DNA from: Chlorella sorokiniana
Taxonomy: Eukaryota > Chlorophyta > Trebouxiophyceae > Chlorellales > Chlorellaceae
Length of the DNA stretch: 64,000 bases
Assembly: GCA_025917655.1 (NCBI GenBank)
Contig: CP084620.1
Span: 1,860,001-1,924,000, forward strand
Direction: 5' to 3'
The notes under the pieces are model-generated. The model did not search any database and was not told the DNA's origin. It was given only the letters and a program-made list of their open reading frames with translations. Position 1 is the first letter of the stretch; each line of letters starts with the position of its first letter. This document shows positions 36,101-47,186 of this stretch, in pieces. The translations under genes were made by a program, and so were the position numbers.

Positions 36101-39080
36101 CCGGTGACGGGCCCGTCGTGCGCGGTGACCCCCTGGCTGCCCAGCAGCTCCTGGGGGCGGGGATGCCCGGCGCCGACTGCTTGATGGCCTGCTGCATGAC
36201 CTGCAGGCGGGGCAGCGAGGCGAGGGAGCAGCTGAGCACGGGAGCAGGCGCAGACCGGCCAGCCCTGCAGGCAACACTGTGACGGCGGGGGACCAGCGCG
36301 AATGGTTGGGCTGCTTCAATGCCCAGATGGGCCGCTGCGCTGCGCGGGCGGGGCTTGCCTTGGGGTCTCGGCAGTACGAGCCGCGGTGCGCCCCCGACTG
36401 CATGTTGTAACGGTCCACCCGACCTGACTCGCCGCCCACAAAACCAAAGTTGCCACACCGGCTGCAGGCAGGGGCAGGCATGCCGGGCAGCGGGAGGTTG
36501 GGTCCAAGAGCGGGGTGAAACCGATACGGAAGTCGCACGACATGCGTTGCAGGCACAGCCTTCAGCTTTACTTTGTCGCCAGCATGCAGGGAGAGGCTGC
36601 GGTGCTGCTGCCCCACCTGAGGCACACCGCCGTGGCCTGCGCCTCCTTGGCCCCCGCCAGCTCCTTGGGCGGCGGGAAGAGCACCCACTCCCCCAGGCAG
36701 TACTTGTGCAGGCGCCAGACGTAGGCGCGCGTGTCGCCCTCGTGGGCCGTGATCACGTTGGACCAGTCGCGCTCACGCACCTGGCCGCAAGAAAAGGGGG
36801 CGGCAAAGAGGGAGGAACAAGTGTGAGCAGGGGGCCTACACAAGAAGGAACAGGCAGGAGGAGGGGCAGATCTTGGAGGGAGACACAACTCCCCCGCCTC
36901 ACGTCGCAGGCATCCAGGGCCAGCACGGGCGGCAGCTTCAGCTCCCGTTCCTCGATCTTGAGGCGCTTTGCTCGTCTCGCGGTGTGGTGCTGGCTCAGCT
37001 CCCGCGACTGGGCGTCCTGGATGGTGGAGAAGGCGCGGAAGGCGCGGTCCTGGCCTGCAGGGGGAGAAGAGGGCAGGTGGGCCAGCAAGGTCGGCAAGCG
37101 GCGGAGCAGGGAGGCCAGGGCTCACGAGGCGCATGCAGCGGCCCAGCCCATGCCCAGGCGTTGCTTCCGCCCCCAGCACGCACCCGCCGAGAGCAGCAGC
37201 TTGCCGGCGCCGTAGTGGCGCACGATGGTGGGCGGCGCGGCGTGCCCGCTGCGGAACTTGAGCAGGCGCGCCGAGCCGTCCACGCCGTCAAACACCCACT
37301 GCTTGAGGGAGTTGTCGCGCGCGGAGCTCATCAGCAGCGGCTCGCCTGCAAGGATTGAGGGGGCGGGGCAGGCGGCGCCCAGTTCACTCGCCCTCCGAAC
37401 AATGCCGGCCGCATCAGCAGGGTGGCTGCGCCAGCGTGCACCAGGAGCAGCAAAGGTTGCGTGCTGCTACCCCCGCTTCATTGCCCCTCTGCAGGCTGGC
37501 CAGCAGCAGCCCCGGTCCGCCTGTCACCTGGGAAGAAGTGGAGGGAGAGGGAGCGGGCGTCGTGCGCATCGCGGATCAGGGTGTGCAGGCGCCGCTCCTC
37601 CAGATCCCACACCGTCACCACGCCCGCGCCGCCGCCCGCAGCCATGAGCGGCGCCCCCGCCCCGGTGCGGAAGGCGATGTTGGTGACGGCGCCGCCGGGC
37701 GGCCGCGCGCGCGCCGCGCCTCGCTGTTGTTCAGGAACAGCTCGCTGTTGGTGCCGGCGCCCGAGGCGTTGTGGAAGGTGAGCACGGTCTCGTCGTACTT
37801 CAGGTTGTGCAGCACCGCCCGCCTGTGGCGGCACAGGTGGAGAGGCAAGCGGGCCAGGGCAGGCGCGTCAGAAGCGGCGGAGGGGCCCGGCGTGGGCGGC
37901 AGGGCGTGGAGGGTGGGTTGAGGTGAGCTTGGGGGGGGATGTGCGGGAGCTACTATCAGATAACACCCGATGGGAAGCGGGATGCCGTCAGCGAAACTCC
38001 CGGGCATTGCTGTGCGCCCCATCTGAAACTCCGCCAGCTGTGGTGAGGCCAGTGGCAGAGGGATTAACAGGGGCGTTCCGCGGCGGCTGCCTGCTGCAGA
38101 TGCAGCTGCGTGGCGTGGCATGCTGGCCGCTGGCAGCCGGGGTGCAGCGTGAGGGCAGCCCCTGGCGGCCCCCGCTGCCCTGCGGCAGCCCAGCGCCGCT
38201 CACCCGTCTGCCAGGCCCACGCCGACGACGTCCAAGGCGGGGGAGGGCGCGATGCAGCACACCGCTGCCCCACCCCGGGAACTCAAACAGCAGGCTGGCG
38301 GTGGCGAAGTTCCACAGCTGCAGGCGGCCCTCCGCGCTGCCCACCACCACCTTGTTCAGGTAGGTGTCTGGGTGGGCCAGGCAGGTGGGGGTGAAGCCGG
38401 GCGGCAGGCGGAGCTCCACCTCGGGCGCGCCGTACTGCCCGATGCGCCACACCAGCAGGCGGCCGTCCCGCCCCAGGCTCAGCAGGCGGTCGCCGAGCAC
38501 CAGCAGGTCGAGGATGTCGCCGCCGTGGGCGAGGTACTCGCCGGTGACGTGCACGCGGCGGCACTCCACGATGCTGCCGTGCACCGCCGCAAACGTGAGG
38601 TCCCCCTTGCTGGCAAGCGCGCTGATGCGATGCTTGAGCTGCGGCGGTGGTTGATGGGGACAGGCCAGAGCGGGGTGAGGTGCAGGGGCGGAGAAGCAGC
38701 GGTGTAACACATAAGCACGCTGAGACGGCGGTGGCGCAACGGCAACAGGCAGGCCGGACTGCCACACCCTCTCACCTGCGGCCCGACAAGCACCAATCGG
38801 AGCTTGTCCGTGTTGTAGACCTGCGCTGAGGGGCACAGAGGGCCGGTGAGCTTGCTCACGGTGCATGCGCCGCGACTGCTGTCGCATGCATGCTGCTCGC
38901 CGGTTGCCCTCAACATGCAATGCTGACAGCAGATGCGCAGAGCATACGCGCCTGCCATGCCTTGCCCACGCTGACAGTCACAAAGGTCTGAGCACCCCGC
39001 CGCTGCACAGCGAACTTGACATCTGCTGTGATGTATCCCAGCGCCCTAAAGGGCTGGAACAGCGCGGAGGGCGCCTCCAT
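33162..39080 (-). CDS. UTP21: SSU-processome WD40 protein UTP21 (WDR36)
   Basis: U3 snoRNA-associated protein of the UTP-B subcomplex, required for 18S rRNA maturation in the nucleolus. The ATG at 39080 begins MEAPSALFQPFRALGYITAD and is followed by QRRGAQTFVTVSVGKAWQ, joining QVYNTDKLRLVLVGPQ, the family N-terminus. WD40 blades follow: SLGRDGRLLVWRIGQYG, NKVVVGSAEGRLQLWNF, GGGAGVVTVWDLEERRLHTL, SSARDNSLKQWVFDG, the family hallmark GQDRAFRAFSTIQD, GESGRVDRYNMQSG, ASAGRDGFIRLWDFRRRSLR, ACEDHVIRMYDMEV and LSASLDGTVRCWDIPGG. The Utp21 C-terminal domain holds LPRTQWQNLVHLDAIKARNK followed by PIEPPKKP, then helical sequence to LLQGCRCMVGLLGNLQA at the stop 33162. A long low-complexity insertion (Ala/Gly/Ser, about 34150-34560) sits before that domain and has uncertain frame. 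Confidence 0.94.
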
Positions 39081-39437
39081 GCGCCGGCAAACAAGCTGCC
39101 AGGGCGAGAGGGAGGGTCTTCAAAGGCACCAGGGTTCTTTCCTGCGCCATTTTTCTTTAGTTTGCTCCCATTGCGCTAAAATTTATTCTTTTGATTGCTT
39201 GCACGACTTTAACGCAAGATCGGTCGTGCTCCAACTGCTGTTGCAGACAGGCCGCCTTGCTAGTCTTCCGAACGAGTGAAAACGTGCGTGGTGAGCCTCC
39301 AAAAGAGACCATTCATACATTCATTGTTGGGGCAACTTCCGACATGGATGTGCGTCCCTTGCGGCGGCGCCCACGGCGGCGGTGCCGTTGACTGGCTGTG
39401 CTGTGCTGGCCAGCAACCTTGAATAGGCCCCTTGCAG
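39081..39437. promoter_or_regulatory. Divergent promoter region of UTP21 and the aminotransferase
   Basis: About 355 bp between head-to-head starts, with an AT-richer core at 39140-39210. A non-coding or short first exon of the aminotransferase may lie here, because its ATG immediately follows a CTTGCAG acceptor-like sequence. Confidence 0.4.
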
Positions 39438-41156
39438 ATGGATGGCCAGCCAGCCCCTGCGCTGCAACCGCTGGAGCCCTTCAAGCTTGAGCGCTTCTTT
39501 GCCAAGTGGGAGTTTGCGGCGCCGCACCTGCTGTGCTGCTCCGACTCCGAGCCGCTCACCATGGAGCAGCTGCTGGCGCTGGCGGACAGCGACGCGCGGC
39601 GCCGCTGGCAGCAGCTGCGCCTTGCCTACACCGAGACGCAGGGCCTGCCGGCGCTGCGCGAGGCCATCGTGGCTGCGCACTACACCAGCTTGGGCCCAGA
39701 GCATGTGGTGGTGGCGGCGCCGCAGGAGGCGCTGTACCTGTGCATGCAGGCGCTGCTGCGCCTGGCGACCGCGTTGTCTGCTGCTTCCCAGGCTATCAGA
39801 GCCTGTACAGCGTGGCGAGCAGCCTGGGGTGCACGCTCGCTCTGTGGGAGCTGGGCGCTGCGGCCGACGGCTCCCCGCGCTTCCAGCTGGGGCGGCCCGC
39901 CGCCTGATTACACCCGGCACTCGCCTCGTCGTCGTGAACTCGCCGCACAACCCCTCGGGTGCACACTTTTCTCTGGACGAGTGGCGCGAGCTGTGTGGGC
40001 TGTGCAGGGAGGCGGGGGCGCACCTGTTCAGGTGGGATGGGTGGGTGGCTGGGTGGTGAAGCCGCGCGCAAGCCTCTTGACCAGCATGGGCGGCGTGATG
40101 GTCCCCGGCCTTCGTCCTGCACACTTTGTTGGAGCAACATGCTGTTCGCTCCAATCACCATGCGGAGACACTGATTTTCCCCAGTTTAAAGATGTTCGGT
40201 TGTGTACTGCACCGCAGCGACGAGATGTACAGATCGCTGGAGCTGGACGCCGGTCAGCGCCTGCCAGCAGCCGCGGACTGCCTTGATCGTGGCATCTCGC
40301 TGGCCGGCGTCAGCAAGGCCGTGGGCTGCCCTGGGCTGCGCATCGGCTGGCTTGCCTCCAAGGATGCAGCGTGTGAGTGGGCTGCTGCGCCGCATGCTTT
40401 GGTGCACAGGCAGTGCACATGCATCTCAACACATTTTAGTATGCATCCGAACATCCAATGCATGTTTTTTTGTGAGGGTGGGACCACTCGCCCTTGACAA
40501 CTTGCTTGTGTGGGTCACCAAATGGCCGGTGGAATCAATGCGTTTCCCGTCAATACCGCCGCCACTTCCACGTGCAGTGTTGAATCGAGTGCTGGAGTTG
40601 AAAGACTACACAGCGATCTGCTCGTCTGGGCCAAGCGAGGTGCTCGCTCTGATTGCGTTGCGTAGGTAAGGAGGCACACGAGGGCTGCCCAGGAGTGTTT
40701 GTGTCATCCTGTGCAATCCTCGTGGTGTTGGTGCTGTTTTGTGGCCCCTTTGACCATGACCCCTCTTTCTTGGGGCAGCTGGGACACAATCATGGAGCGT
40801 CAGCTGGCACTGATTCGCGCCAACCTGGAAGCCCTGGACACCTGCTTCGCGCGCTGGCGCCACGTCATCGAGTGGCAGCGCCCAGCCGCCGGCACCATCG
40901 CCTTTCCGCGCCTGGTGACAGGCGAGGCAGTGGAGGGCTGGTGCGAGGAGCTGGTGCGCCAGGCGGGCGTGCTGCTGCTGCCAGCCACCGTCTACGACCA
41001 CGCGCCCTCCACGGCGGCGGGCGCTTCCGCCTAGGCTTTGGGCGCAGCGACCTGCCCGAGTGCTTGCGGCACCTGGAGGCTTGGCTGGCGGCGCGGTATG
41101 GCCCGCCAGCAGGTGCACCGGCAGCAGGTACAGCAGGTGATGCAGGGCAGCAGTAA
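39438..41156 (+). CDS. PLP-dependent class I/II aminotransferase
   Basis: Fold-type I aminotransferase. The ATG at 39438 gives MDGQPAPALQPLEPFKLERF. Motifs in order are LRLAYTETQGLPALREAI, PGDRVVCCFPGYQSLYS, LVVVNSPHNPSGAHFSLDEW (Asn of the PLP site), SDEMYRSLE (Asp/Tyr contacts to the ring), and GVSKAVGCPGLRIGWLASK, whose first Lys is the Schiff-base residue. Near the end, FRLGFGRSDLPECLRHLE carries the Arg that binds substrate carboxylate. All catalytic positions are therefore present. The layout recalls the group containing capreomycidine synthase-like and small unassigned plant aminotransferases; the substrate is not predictable. As given, the frame breaks three times: at 39761-39762, 39889-39892 and 41016-41022. 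One added base at each site restores a continuous product ending at 41156; without the last correction it stops at 41034 and loses the Arg. Confidence 0.87.
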
Positions 41157-41315
41157 AGGCTCCAATCTGGTTATGTGTCTGTCGGTTGAACACTCAAGAG
41201 CTGAAAACCAGCGGAGAGAGAAGAAGCGGGAAACAGAGCAGAGGGAAGGCAGTACAGCGTGAGCAGGAGCGAGGTTGCAGGGTCACAGCAGCAAGGGGGA
41301 GGGGGGCTCAGCACG

Positions 41316-42136
41316 CTATTCCTCCAGGTTGATCTGGTTGCCAAACTTGCTGTACAGCACGGCCTTCAGCTCCTGCATCTTGCCCTGCACCTCCCGCATC
41401 TCGTCCTCCAGTTCCCGCACCCGCGCCTGGGCAGCGTCCAGGGCTGGACGCAGGGAAGGAAGTGAAAAAAGCAGTTTGGGGCAGACAAGAGGATCGGACT
41501 ACAAGCATGGGCAGGCCAGGCAGTGTCACAGTGCGCTACACCCATCCCTCGCCGCCCCCGGCCCCCTCCCCCTCGGCCCCCCGCCTCCTTCCCGGCTCAA
41601 AAGGCTGATTGAATGGGGCTGCGCCTGAACTCCGTGCTGCGCCCGCACCCTGGGCACACACCTTGCTGCAGCTTCTCCTCCACCTCGTCGCGCGGCAGGT
41701 GCACCAGGCACTCGCCCACCACATACGGCGCAGTCTCGTCGTCCAACAGCATCACCTCGTTGCCCGCCTCGTCCAAGTCCTCCGCCTCAGCCTGTAGGTA
41801 TGGCCGGATTTGCAGGAATGAGGACGGCCCAGGCACTGCTTGACACCTGCTCCACGCAGAGCACTGATGGATGCCTGCAGGAGGTCCTTGCTCGTACCTT
41901 CTTCGCCGCCAGCTGCGCCTCCAGCTCGTGATACTTTGTGTTCAGACGGCTGAAGGCGTTGATCTTCTGCTGATCCTCCAGCTTCACATCCACCGCTGGA
42001 GCCGCCTGCAGCCAGGTGGACTGAATCAGCTGGCCGGCACCAGCGGCGTGCCGAGCGCAGGCGGGGCCGCAAAGGAGGCCGTCCGAACCACAGCCTTGAA
42101 TGCAACATCGATGCAGTTATGTCGATCGCTTACCAT
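41316..42136 (-). CDS. PFD4: Prefoldin subunit 4
   Basis: Beta-type subunit of the hexameric prefoldin co-chaperone that delivers nascent actin and tubulin to the CCT chaperonin. Exons give VDVKLEDQQKINAFSRLNTK and YHELEAQLAAKK (41900-42005), then AEDLDEAGNEVMLLDDE, TAPYVVGECLVHLPRDEVEE and KLQQ. The last exon gives ARVRELEDEMREVQGKMQEL and YSKFGNQINLEE, with the stop at 41316. These are the two coiled-coil arms and the central beta-hairpin typical of PFD4, at about 120-125 residues. The coding exon beginning at 42005 has no ATG. The only in-phase start found is an ATG at 42134-42136 directly followed by GTAAGC, so the first coding exon would be the start codon alone, with a 128-bp intron (42006-42133). 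The gene is head-to-head with cryptochrome. Confidence 0.92.
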
Positions 42137-42554
42137 TGCGGCGCAGCACAGAAGCTCAAAAGGGCTGGCGCCAATACGATTGACGCTGGCGGTTCAATGC
42201 CTGCACACGATCAGGGGCTCAAACGAGTCGAGGACTTACGCGCAGGTCGTACATATGCTTCGCCCAGGAACGGACGATGTTTGGGGTGCACAAGGGGTAC
42301 TGCGAAGCACGAGGTACAGGGCGATCGACGGAGCCCGGGAGAGGGCCCGCCGGGCCCGTTTGCACAGCGCATATCGTTCACGCATCTATATACGCTCTAT
42401 CAAAGCCCCGCTGTCCCTTTCGCCACCCTCGTCCAGAGCGCTGTGCTGCGCAACAGCAGCCTGTGCTCGCCCACCCTTGGCTCACGCAGCTCGACACCTT
42501 CGAGCAGCAGGACCATGAACTTGGCTGCTTGAAACAGGGCGGCCAGCTGCTACT
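42137..42554. promoter_or_regulatory. Divergent promoter region of PFD4 and cryptochrome
   Basis: About 420 bp between head-to-head starts. It includes a TATATA at 42387-42392, about 165 bp before the cryptochrome ATG. No light-regulatory element can be named with confidence. Confidence 0.45.
42387..42392 (+). promoter_or_regulatory. TATA-like box upstream of cryptochrome
   Basis: TATATA within CATCTATATACGC, in the head-to-head interval and oriented toward the cryptochrome gene. It was identified by sequence alone. Confidence 0.3.
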
Positions 42555-45500
42555 ATGGCAGACCTGCTCGGTGCGGGGGCTGGCGGGCCCCCGCAAGAAA
42601 CAGGAGGGTGATAGTTTGGTTCAGACGAGACCTGCGTCTTGCAGACAACCCAGCCCTCGTGGCGGCGCTGCGGATGGCCCCTGAAGTGGTGCGAAGGCGC
42701 TGCCCTGCATTGGCCGCCAGGGGTACTCTGCACAGTGTTGCGCCCCTCCTGCATCCCTTGTTTCCCGACCGCTGCCTGATGGCAGCAAGGCTTGCGAGGC
42801 GTGCGCTGCCAGCCACCGGTGCTTTTGCGAGCAGAAGCGCTTGCTCTGAGACCGACGCTCAACCTGCGCGCCCCTGCATCCCGCTCCCCGCCCCGCTCCA
42901 GGTGCCCGTGTACGTGTGGGCCCCCGAGGAGGAAGGCCAGTTCCAGCCGGGCCGCTGCTCGCGCTGGTGGCTGCACAAGAGCCTGGAGGCGCTGGACCGC
43001 GACCTGCGCGCCCTTGGCTCCCGCCTGCTCTGCTTCCGCGGCGCCGACTCGCGCGCGCAGCTGGCCCGCCTCGCCGTCGACCTTGGCGCCCAGGCCGTGC
43101 TGTTCAACCACCTGTACGACCCCATATCCATGGTGGGTGGTCCGTGCGTGTGTGTGGGGAAGGGGGGCCGCAGGGGCTTGCCGCCACAAGAGCTGCGCTT
43201 CAACAATGCTGCATGGCGCCGTTGCAAGGGGTGGAAAGGCGGAAAACCGATGTCCCTCTGCTGTTGCTGCGGTCGTCCACCGCTGCTGTCATGCATGCCC
43301 ACTGCTTTTGAGTCAGCCTTCCCCCTCCAAGCGGTCCTTCATCCTGCCTGACTCGTGCTGTGCCCGCTGGCAGGTGCGGGACAACGAGGTGAAGGCGGGG
43401 CTGGCGGCGGCTGGCGTGTTCTGCCAGTCCTTCAACGCCGACATCTTGCGGGAGCCCTGGGATGTGCTGGATGCGCGAGGCCAGCCCTTCACCAACTACG
43501 AGGCCTTCTGGACGGCGCACTGCGCGCTGCCCCTGCCGCCCCCGCGCCGCTGCCGATGCCAGGGCGCTGCCGCCGCTGCCTGCCGGGGTGGAGGCGGAGG
43601 CGGGGGCGCTGTCGCTGGCGCAGCTGGGCATCATGAGCCCCGAAGAGGAGATGAGCAATGCGCAGCTAGAGTATCACGTGAGGCAGAAAACGGGGGTTTA
43701 CGGGGGCGGTGGAAGCGTCCGCCGCCACGTCAGGCCTGCCCAGGCCGCCTCGTGCTGCTGCTTGTCGCCAGGGCGGGGTCCACCCCCGCCTCCGCGCTTC
43801 TCATCTCCTCCTGCCTTGACCCCCGGATGCCTCCGCAGTGGCAGCCTGGCTCCGCGGGCGCCCACCGCGTGCTGGCGGAGTTTGTGGGGTCGGGCGGCTG
43901 CGCCCGCTCGACCGCGACCGCGCGCGGACCGACCGCGCCTCCACCTCGCGCCTGTCGCCGCACATCCACTACGGCGAGATCAGCGTCAGGCACATCCACT
44001 GCGTGGCGCGGCAGCAGGAGGTGGAGTGGGCGTGTGCCGGGAGGGCGGCACCGCGGTCAACGACTTCCTGCGCCAGCTGGGCTACAGAGAGTGAGTCGGG
44101 GGAGGGGTTGGGCGGCCGACGTGTCCTGCAGCCGCTGCTGCTGCTGCACGCCTGCCTGCAAGGCGGCCCGCCCTACCTGCATCGCTGCAGCCTTGCTCGT
44201 GCCTTCAGCATCCACACAGGCATGCGTTGTCAAGCTGCGACCAACCGTCTCCGCTTGCTCCAGCCGCTCTTTTTGATGCCCCCCTTCCATGCGGTCCCCC
44301 TGCGCAGGTACTCCCGCTACCTCTCCTTCCACTTCCCTTCACCCACGAGCGCTCCCTGCTGGAGCACCTGCGCGCCGTGCCCTGGCGCTTCGACCAGCAC
44401 CTGTTCAAGGCGTGGCGCCAGGGGCGCACCGGCTACCCGCTGGTGGACGCGCGCGATGCGGGAGGTGTGGAGCACGGGGTGGATGCACAACCGCATGCGC
44501 GTGGTGGCCGCCTCGTTCATGGTCAAGAACCTGCTGCTGCCCTGGCAGGTGAGCGGGCGGCGTAGGAGTGGGGGGTGGGAGGGTGCTTGTGCCTGTGTGA
44601 GGCGGAAGGGGCAGGCCTGACGGACTGGGGCTCGGCCCGCTGCGCTTGTGGGCTTTGCACGGCTGCACATGCGGCGGCCGTCCAGCCATGATGTGCTCTT
44701 GTGTGCTCAGCAGCCACCCCTCTGCCGCCTCCGCTTGCAGTGGGGCCTGAAGCACTACTGGGACGCGCTGCTGGATGCTGACCTGGAGTGCGACGCGCTG
44801 GGCTGGCAGTACGTGGCGGGGTGCATGGCGGGTGAGGCTGCGGCCGGGGCAGCGCCTGCGTGGCTGCCATGCCAGGCCCTGGGTGGGCTCTCCTCGGCAC
44901 CCCGCTTGCCCTCCTCTGCAGTGCTGCGCTGGCCCCTCGGCGCCCCTGCTCTGCCCGCCTGCCCGCTCCTTGAAGCAGCGTCCCCCTGGTCCCCTCGCCA
45001 CATACTCCCCTCAGACGCCCACGACTTCAGCACCCTCATCGACCAGCGTAGCGAGGCGCGCCGCTTCGACCCTGACGGCCACTACGTGCGCCGCTGGCTG
45101 CCCGTGCTGGCCCGCCTCCCGCGCGGCACATCCATGAGCCGTGGCTGGCGCCGCAGGAGGTGTTGGAGGATGCGGGTGGGCGCGCTGCGGGGGGTGGAAT
45201 GCGCTGTGGCTGTCGCCCGCCGCAAAACCACACGCTCCCTCAGTATGTGTTCTGCCCGACTGTGGCCTGCCTGCCTGCTTGGTCCTGCCCCCTCCCCCGG
45301 CCTTCCTTCCCCGCCCTGTGCGTCACTTGAAGCAACCCTCGACCTTTCTGACACCCAACCCCCACCCTCCCTTGCTGCCCCAGGCGTGGAGCTGGGCGTG
45401 AACTACCCTTACCCCGTCCTCGGCGTGGAGGAGAGCCTGGCCGCGCTGCACGCCGCCAACGCCGTTGTGCAGCAGTGCCTGCGCGACGGCTGCCCCCGGG

Positions 45501-46594
45501 CCCCTTCCGCCCCGCCACCGACGCCGACCCGGCGGAGGCGGAACGCCTGTTTGAGGAGAACTACAAGTGCGCTTTCGAGGGGAGGAGGGGTGCTGCAAGG
45601 GGAGGTGGCAGGGCATGCGGCACCGGTGCTGGCAGCCTGCAAGTGCAGCAGGCGCCGCTTTTGGTGAGGTGGCTTGCGCATGCTGGCGTCGCCTCTGGGG
45701 GGCCGGATGTCTCACCCTGCCCGCCGCTGCCCCGCCCGCCGCAGGAGCGAGCTGCTGTACGGGCCCATCCCCACCGCGGCCCGCCCGACCTCGCCGAGGG
45801 CTGCGGGACCACCGAGGATGTGCAGAGCAACCTGGTGGCCGCCGCCGACGCGGACCTCGTGTCCAGCTGCGTGCCGGCGTGGGGCAGCCACAGCGTGGCG
45901 GCGGCAGCGGCGGCCGCCGGCAAGGAGGGCTCCCCTTCGGCGGCCACTGGCACCGGGGCACAGGGACCGCCACCGGTCCGCTGCGCGCCGCCACCGCGGG
46001 CGCGGGATCCACCACGCCACCGCCGCCGCCGGCGCAGCTGCTGCAGGGCAAGCGGCCCGCGGCGGCGCTGGGGGCGGCCCGCCGCGCCTCACCCCTGAGG
46101 GCACAGCGTCCCAAGCGGGCCCGGCCTCGGTGGCTGGCGTGGATTGGCGAGTGCCCACGGGCAGCTGCCAGCCGGGCAGCAGCGCGCCGCCGGGCGCCAG
46201 TGGGGGTGGCACCGCTCGCGCCACGCTCACCAGCATGCTGGCCGGCGGTGCTCGGCTGCCCAGCTGCGAGGGTGAAGCAGAGACCGTGGCCCGTGTGCCG
46301 CAGGCTGGCACCCGGGCGCCAGTGCGGCAGGGGGCTGCCGCCACGCTGCGGCAGGGCAGCAGCAGCCCTCGCGGCGTCACCCCTGCCAGCAGCCCTGGCA
46401 CCTCCACCTTTGAGGCCGGCATGGGTGCGCCACACGCGCCCGCCCAACAGCGCTGGCTGACGCAGCACGAAATGGCTGCGGGGGCGTGCACCCAGGCAGG
46501 GACCCAGCAGCTGGCCGGCGAGTTGGCGGATGCTGAGCAGGCCAGCCTGAAACGAATGCGAGCTGGCAGCCCGCCTGATGCCCCCTTCTCCTAG
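42555..46594 (+). CDS. CRY: Plant-type cryptochrome (blue-light receptor)
   Basis: FAD-binding photoreceptor of the plant CRY group. The likely start is the ATG at 42555 (MADLLGAGAGGPP), leading into IVWFRRDLRLADNPALVAAL once one C is added to the run at 42588-42592. The photolyase N-domain has VPVYVWAPEEEGQFQPGRCS, QAVLFNHLYDPISM and FNADILREPWDVLDARGQPF. The FAD domain has SRLSPHIHYGEIS, YSRYLSFHFP, FTHERSLLEHLRAVPW, FKAWRQGRTGYPLVDA, GWMHNRMRVVAASFMVKNLL and YWDALLDADLECDALGWQYV, then VRRWLPVLARLP and VELGVNYPYPVLGVEESLA. Positions equivalent to the Arabidopsis Trp triad and the Asp near flavin N5 (DALGW) appear conserved. An Ala/Gly/Pro-rich C-terminal extension of a few hundred residues ends at 46594; no clear DAS motif was seen. 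Further frame breaks lie near 43885, 44020, 44335 and 44450. Confidence 0.92.
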
Positions 46595-47186
46595 GACTGG
46601 CAGGCATGCGTCGCTGCTGCTTCCCCGCTTCCGTCTCCTTTTGCGCAGCAGAAGCGCATGGCTTGCCGGCCCCCAGCCCCCTCCATGATACAATCTATTG
46701 AATGCGAATCCAGATACATACCACGCAAGATGACCCCTGTTCCTGCCCTTTCTGGCTGCTGTTGAACAAGTGCCCCTTTTTCGCTTTCATCCTGCAGTCT
46801 CCCTCCCCAACCCCGTTGCCAATGCCACGCCTGCCTGCCGGCGTGCTGCCCGCACAGCGCATGCGGTACTTGCGCGAGTCTGACAAGCCCTTTTCCTGCC
46901 TCGTCTGGCATCCCTCATGCCCTGGCACTGGCTGCGCATGCTTGCTGGATGGGCCGCGCGCCAGCGCCTGTCAGCCGTCACATCCCCGAATGATCCCCAC
47001 CGCGCTCAGGAAGCATCGATGCGACCAGCTTTGGCCTTGATGCTGCTTTGCCCACAAGCTCTGCCTGTTCACCTTGACATGCTGTTAAGCTGGCGTTATA
47101 AGACAAACTTCATTCTTGTGTGTCAGGAAGGCTGCCGTGGTGAGGGGTGGTGCAAGGTTCAGCAGCTTGGCAGGCGGGCAGGTACC
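46595..47186. other. Convergent 3' intergenic region
   Basis: About 590 bp between the stops of cryptochrome and the UBL-UBA gene, presumably the two 3' UTRs. Short open frames have no recognisable motif. Confidence 0.45.

Noticed and set aside
39438-46594. Aminotransferase and cryptochrome as pseudogenes because of repeated frame breaks
   Set aside because: The same type of one-base homopolymer break occurs in RPA2, NEET, GH36 and others, while motifs are fully conserved; sequence error is simpler.
45323-46693. A 456-codon open frame on the minus strand
   Set aside because: It lies opposite the cryptochrome C-terminal exons; Ala/Pro/Arg composition typical of a GC shadow.
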